Assembly (NCBI GenBank): GCA_004298435.1
Contig: SCSF01000076.1
Span: 1 to 34,960, forward strand
Reading direction: 5' to 3'
Length of the DNA: 34,960 nt
From: Beijerinckiaceae bacterium
GTDB lineage: Bacteria > Pseudomonadota > Alphaproteobacteria > Rhizobiales > Beijerinckiaceae
The notes under the pieces were generated by a model. The model saw nothing but the letters and a program-made list of their open reading frames with translations. It was not told where the DNA came from and did not search any database. Within the stretch, counting starts at the first letter, position 1, and every line of letters begins with the position of its first letter. Below, piece after piece: positions 31,775 to 34,960 of the stretch. The translations under genes were made by a program, and so were the position numbers.

Positions 31775-34700
31775 GTCCGCGCTATGCCGAGCTGCAGATC
31801 ACCTCGCACTTCAGCTTCCTGCGGGGTGCAAGTTCCTGCGAGGAGCTGTTCGCAACCGCTGCCGCCTTCGGTATCGAGGCGCTGGCGATCGTCGATCGCA
31901 ACTCACTGGCCGGCATCGTGCGCGCGCACGAAGCGGCTAGGACGACCGGCGTACGCCTGGTGGTTGGCTGCCGACTTGATCTCACGGACGGCATGTCCGT
32001 GCTCATCTATCCGATCGATCGGCCGGCCTATTCGCACCTCTGCCGGCTGCTGTCACTGGGCAAGAAGCGCGCCGGTAAGGCCAAGTGCGATCTCACCTGG
32101 ATGGATCTCGCCGCCTATGGCGAGGGCTTGATCGCGGTCCTCGTGCCGGATGTCGCCGACGACAACTGCGCTCTCTATCTGCGACGGCTGCGAGAGGCCT
32201 TTGGTGATCGCGCCTATATGGCGCTGTCGCTTCGGCGGCGGCCCAACGATCAGCTTCGCCTTCACGAGTTATCGAATCTTGCCGCCAGGATGCGCGTACC
32301 GAGCATCGTCACCAATGACGTGCTCTTCCATGAGCCGGGCCGCCGTATCCTCCAGGACGTCGTGACCTGCATCCGCCACAACGTCACGATCGATGAGCTG
32401 GGCGAGCGGCGTGAACGCCACGCGGATCGGTATCTGAAAGCACCGGAAGAGATGCACCGGCTCTTCGCGCGCTATCCCGAAGCGCTGGCGCGCACGCTTG
32501 AAATCGTCGAGCGCTGCCGCTTCTCGCTCGACGAGCTCGCCTATCAATATCCAGAGGAGCGCGCCGATCCGACGATCACACCCCAAGAGACGCTGGAGAA
32601 GCTGACCTGGGAAGGTGCGGCCTGGCGTTATCCGGAGGGCTTGCCCGATGAGGTGGCGGGGACCTTGCGCCACGAGCTGCGGCTGATCGAGAAGCTGCGC
32701 TACGCGCCCTACTTCTTGACGGTGAACAGCATCGTCCGCTTCGCGCGCTCGAAAGACATTCTCTGTCAGGGCCGCGGGAGCGCCGCTAATTCCGCCGTCT
32801 GCTATGTGCTGGGCATCACATCGATCGATCCCGCACGCAACGACCTGCTGTTCGAGCGCTTCGTCAGCGAGGAGCGTCGCGAGCCGCCCGACATCGACGT
32901 CGATTTCGAGCACGAGCGGCGCGAGATCGTCATGCAGTGGATCTTCGACCAGTACGGGCGCGACCACGCCGCCCTGTGTGCGACCGTGATCCGCTATCGC
33001 ACCAAGGGCGCAATCCGCGACGTGGGCAAGGCGCTCGGCCTGACCGAGGACCTGATCAAGATGCTGTCGTCCCAGGTCTGGGGCTGGTCGGAGGATGGCG
33101 TCGAGGAAAAACACGTCAAAGAGCTGAACCTCAACCTCTCCGACCGGCGGCTGCGCCTGACGCTCGACCTCGCCCGGCAGCTCATGGGCGCACCAAGGCA
33201 CCTGAGTCAGCATCCCGGTGGCTTCGTGCTGACCAATGATCGTTTGGACGACCTCGTGCCGATCGAGCCGGCCGCCATGGTCGATCGCCAGGTAATCGAA
33301 TGGGGCAAGGACGATATCGATGCGTTGCGCTTCATGAAGGTCGACGTCCTGGCGCTCGGCATGCTGAGTTGCATGAAGAAGGCCTTCAATCTCCTGGCCG
33401 AGCATAAGGGCATCAGCCTCGACCTCGCGACGATTCCGGCCGAAGACCCGCGCACCTACGCCATGATCCGCAAGGCAGACACGCTCGGCACTTTCCAGAT
33501 TGAATCCCGTGCGCAGATGTCGATGCTCCCGCGCCTGAAGCCGCGGACCTTCTACGACCTCGTCGTGCAGGTCGCGATTGTCCGGCCCGGCCCCATCCAG
33601 GGCGACATGGTCCATCCCTATTTACGACGGCGCGAGAGGCTGGAGCCTGTCATCTACCCGAAGCCCGAGCTGGAGCAGGTCCTCGGCAAGACGCTCGGCG
33701 TGCCTCTGTTTCAGGAGCAGGCGATGAAGGTCGCCATCGTTTGTGCCGGCTTCACGCCGGGCGAGGCCGACCAGCTCCGCAAGTCGATGGCGACCTTCAA
33801 GCACACTGGCGGCGTTTCGACCTTCAAAGAAAAACTGATCACTGGCATGGTGGCCAACGGCTACAAGCGCGATTTCGCAGAGCAGATATTCAGGCAGCTC
33901 GAAGGCTTCGGCAGTTACGGGTTTCCGGAAAGCCACGCAGCCTCATTTGCGTTGATCGCCTACGCCTCGTCCTGGGTGAAGTGCTGGCACCCGGACGTGT
34001 TCTGCGCCGCGCTGCTGAATTCGCAGCCAATGGGGTTCTATGCGCCGGCGCAGATCGTCCGCGACGCCCAGGCGCATGGCGTCGATGTGCGCCCGGTCTG
34101 TGTCAACGCCTCGCGCTGGAATTGCACGCTTGAACCGACCAGCGACGAAGGGCGCTTCGCGGTGCGGCTCGGCATGCAGATAGTGAAGGGCCTTGCCAAT
34201 GCTCATGCCGCAACGATTGTCGCTGCCCGCGCCGACCGGCCGTTTCTATCAATCGACGATCTCTGGCGGCGCGCGGGCATGCCTGCTGCCTCACTCGTTC
34301 AGCTTGCCGAGGCCGATGCCTTCCGGCCGGCTTTGGGACTTGCCCGACGCGAGGCGCTCTGGGCGATCAAGGCGCTGCGAGACGAGCCGCTTCCGCTGTT
34401 CGTGGCCGCTACCGCGCGCGAAGACGAGCCAGTTGCCGAGATCGAAGAACCGGAGATCGCGCTCCGGCCCATGACCGCCGGAAGTGAGGTGGTGGAAGAT
34501 TATGGTCATGTCGGGCTGACGTTGCGCCGGCACCCGGTCGCCTTCCTGCGCACGGACTTGCAGGCGCGCCGCATTGTCACCTGCACAGAAGCCATGGAAA
34601 CCCGCGACGGACGCTGGCTTGAGGCGGCAGGTCTGGTGTTGGTCCGCCAGAGGCCGGGCAGCGCCAAAGGCGTGCTGTTCATCACGCTGGAGGACGAGAC

Positions 34701-34960
34701 CGGTATTGCGAACCTTGTCGTATGGCCACAGGTGTTCGAGAAGTTCCGCCGCGTCGTGATGGGCGCCAGCATGATCGCGGTGCGTGGCCGCATTCAGCGC
34801 GAGGGCGAAGTCGTCCACCTGGTAGCGCATCAGATTGCCGACCTCTCGGCGGAGCTCACAACCGTCGGCAATCGCGACGCGGTGCTTCCACTACCGCACG
34901 GCCGCGGTGACCAGATCAGGCATGCCGGCGGCGGTCCAGATCCGCGCGAACTGCCGCCGA
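31771..34960 (+). CDS. dnaE2: DnaE2, error-prone DNA polymerase III alpha subunit (3' end outside the window)
   Basis: 1063 codons are present, and the gene lacks only its last few dozen residues, because the window ends at [20 protein letters not shown], typical of the C-terminus. The N-terminal PHP domain begins [20 protein letters not shown]. The polymerase active site includes the acidic pair in [20 protein letters not shown]. Further DnaE2 blocks are [40 protein letters not shown] and [20 protein letters not shown]. An OB-fold ([20 protein letters not shown]) lies near the end. The start ATG 31771 overlaps imuB. It performs damage-induced mutagenic synthesis with ImuA and ImuB. Confidence 0.92.
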   Translation, partial: MSPRYAELQITSHFSFLRGASSCEELFATAAAFGIEALAIVDRNSLAGIVRAHEAARTTGVRLVVGCRLDLTDGMSVLIYPIDRPAYSHLCRLLSLGKKRAGKAKCDLTWMDLAAYGEGLIAVLVPDVADDNCALYLRRLREAFGDRAYMALSLRRRPNDQLRLHELSNLAARMRVPSIVTNDVLFHEPGRRILQDVVTCIRHNVTIDELGERRERHADRYLKAPEEMHRLFARYPEALARTLEIVERCRFSLDELAYQYPEERADPTITPQETLEKLTWEGAAWRYPEGLPDEVAGTLRHELRLIEKLRYAPYFLTVNSIVRFARSKDILCQGRGSAANSAVCYVLGITSIDPARNDLLFERFVSEERREPPDIDVDFEHERREIVMQWIFDQYGRDHAALCATVIRYRTKGAIRDVGKALGLTEDLIKMLSSQVWGWSEDGVEEKHVKELNLNLSDRRLRLTLDLARQLMGAPRHLSQHPGGFVLTNDRLDDLVPIEPAAMVDRQVIEWGKDDIDALRFMKVDVLALGMLSCMKKAFNLLAEHKGISLDLATIPAEDPRTYAMIRKADTLGTFQIESRAQMSMLPRLKPRTFYDLVVQVAIVRPGPIQGDMVHPYLRRRERLEPVIYPKPELEQVLGKTLGVPLFQEQAMKVAIVCAGFTPGEADQLRKSMATFKHTGGVSTFKEKLITGMVANGYKRDFAEQIFRQLEGFGSYGFPESHAASFALIAYASSWVKCWHPDVFCAALLNSQPMGFYAPAQIVRDAQAHGVDVRPVCVNASRWNCTLEPTSDEGRFAVRLGMQIVKGLANAHAATIVAARADRPFLSIDDLWRRAGMPAASLVQLAEADAFRPALGLARREALWAIKALRDEPLPLFVAATAREDEPVAEIEEPEIALRPMTAGSEVVEDYGHVGLTLRRHPVAFLRTDLQARRIVTCTEAMETRDGRWLEAAGLVLVRQRPGSAKGVLFITLEDETGIANLVVWPQVFEKFRRVVMGASMIAVRGRIQREGEVVHLVAHQIADLSAELTTVGNRDAVLPLPHGRGDQIRHAGGGPDPRELPP

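Noticed and set aside
32269-33615. Long open frame antisense to dnaE2
   Set aside because: DnaE2 motifs on the plus strand are intact across the region. The antisense product is rich in Arg, His and Asp without motifs.
1-34960. tRNA, rRNA or CRISPR elements
   Set aside because: I looked for cloverleaf-like GTTCRANNC arms, rRNA blocks and regularly spaced repeats and saw none that hold up by eye.

Overview
The window looks like a chromosomal segment of an alphaproteobacterium of the order Hyphomicrobiales (Rhizobiales). It is probably a methylotroph of the Beijerinckiaceae/Methylocystaceae type, though the genus cannot be fixed from sequence alone. The pointers are an imuA-imuB-dnaE2 mutasome behind an alphaproteobacterial LexA box (GAAC-N7-GAAC), a complete N-methylglutamate (NMG) pathway operon for methylamine use, and alpha-type porins. 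There are no rRNA genes, no CRISPR array and no tRNA that I could recognise.

Layout. (1) 1-3.1 kb: a broken IS481-like transposase start carrying a palindromic insert, a small conserved-looking ORF, a soluble transhydrogenase (sthA, minus strand) preceded by a 40-residue remnant of a DyP-type peroxidase C-terminus, and a secreted Gly/His/Arg-rich protein. (2) 3.5-8.7 kb: a five-gene, same-strand block with a small membrane protein, a 190-aa unknown, a DyP-type heme peroxidase, a 341-aa unknown that overlaps the peroxidase, and a porin. (3) 8.7-12.3 kb: a multi-pass membrane protein of unknown role, then a decayed zone with a frameshifted CDF-type cation transporter, a tiny Met-rich membrane protein and an IS3-type OrfA remnant, then a GNAT acetyltransferase. 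(4) 12.4-28.8 kb: the core of the window. An XRE-cupin regulator is followed by mgsABC (N-methylglutamate synthase), gmaS (gamma-glutamylmethylamide synthetase) and mgdABCD (N-methylglutamate dehydrogenase). These are followed by three small membrane proteins, an APC permease, a terminator, two unknown membrane-linked genes and an outer-membrane beta-barrel protein. (5) 28.8-29.3 kb: an IS21 end and istA remnant abutting a fragment of metE. (6) 29.5-34.96 kb: the LexA-controlled imuA-imuB-dnaE2 cassette, with dnaE2 cut by the window edge.

How it works together. GmaS would join methylamine to glutamate. MgsABC would transfer the methylamino group to give N-methylglutamate. MgdABCD would oxidise this to glutamate plus a C1 unit, probably delivered on tetrahydrofolate. 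The permease, its three small partner proteins and the beta-barrel protein look like an uptake arm of the same system. The main new observation is a shared 17-bp palindrome, ATTTC-N7-GAAAT. It occurs in the regulator's upstream region (12448-12464), overlaps the -10 of the mgs promoter (13539-13555), lies upstream of the beta-barrel gene (27343-27359), and appears in degenerate form before the small-protein/permease operon (23364-23380). I infer that the XRE-cupin protein controls all four units.
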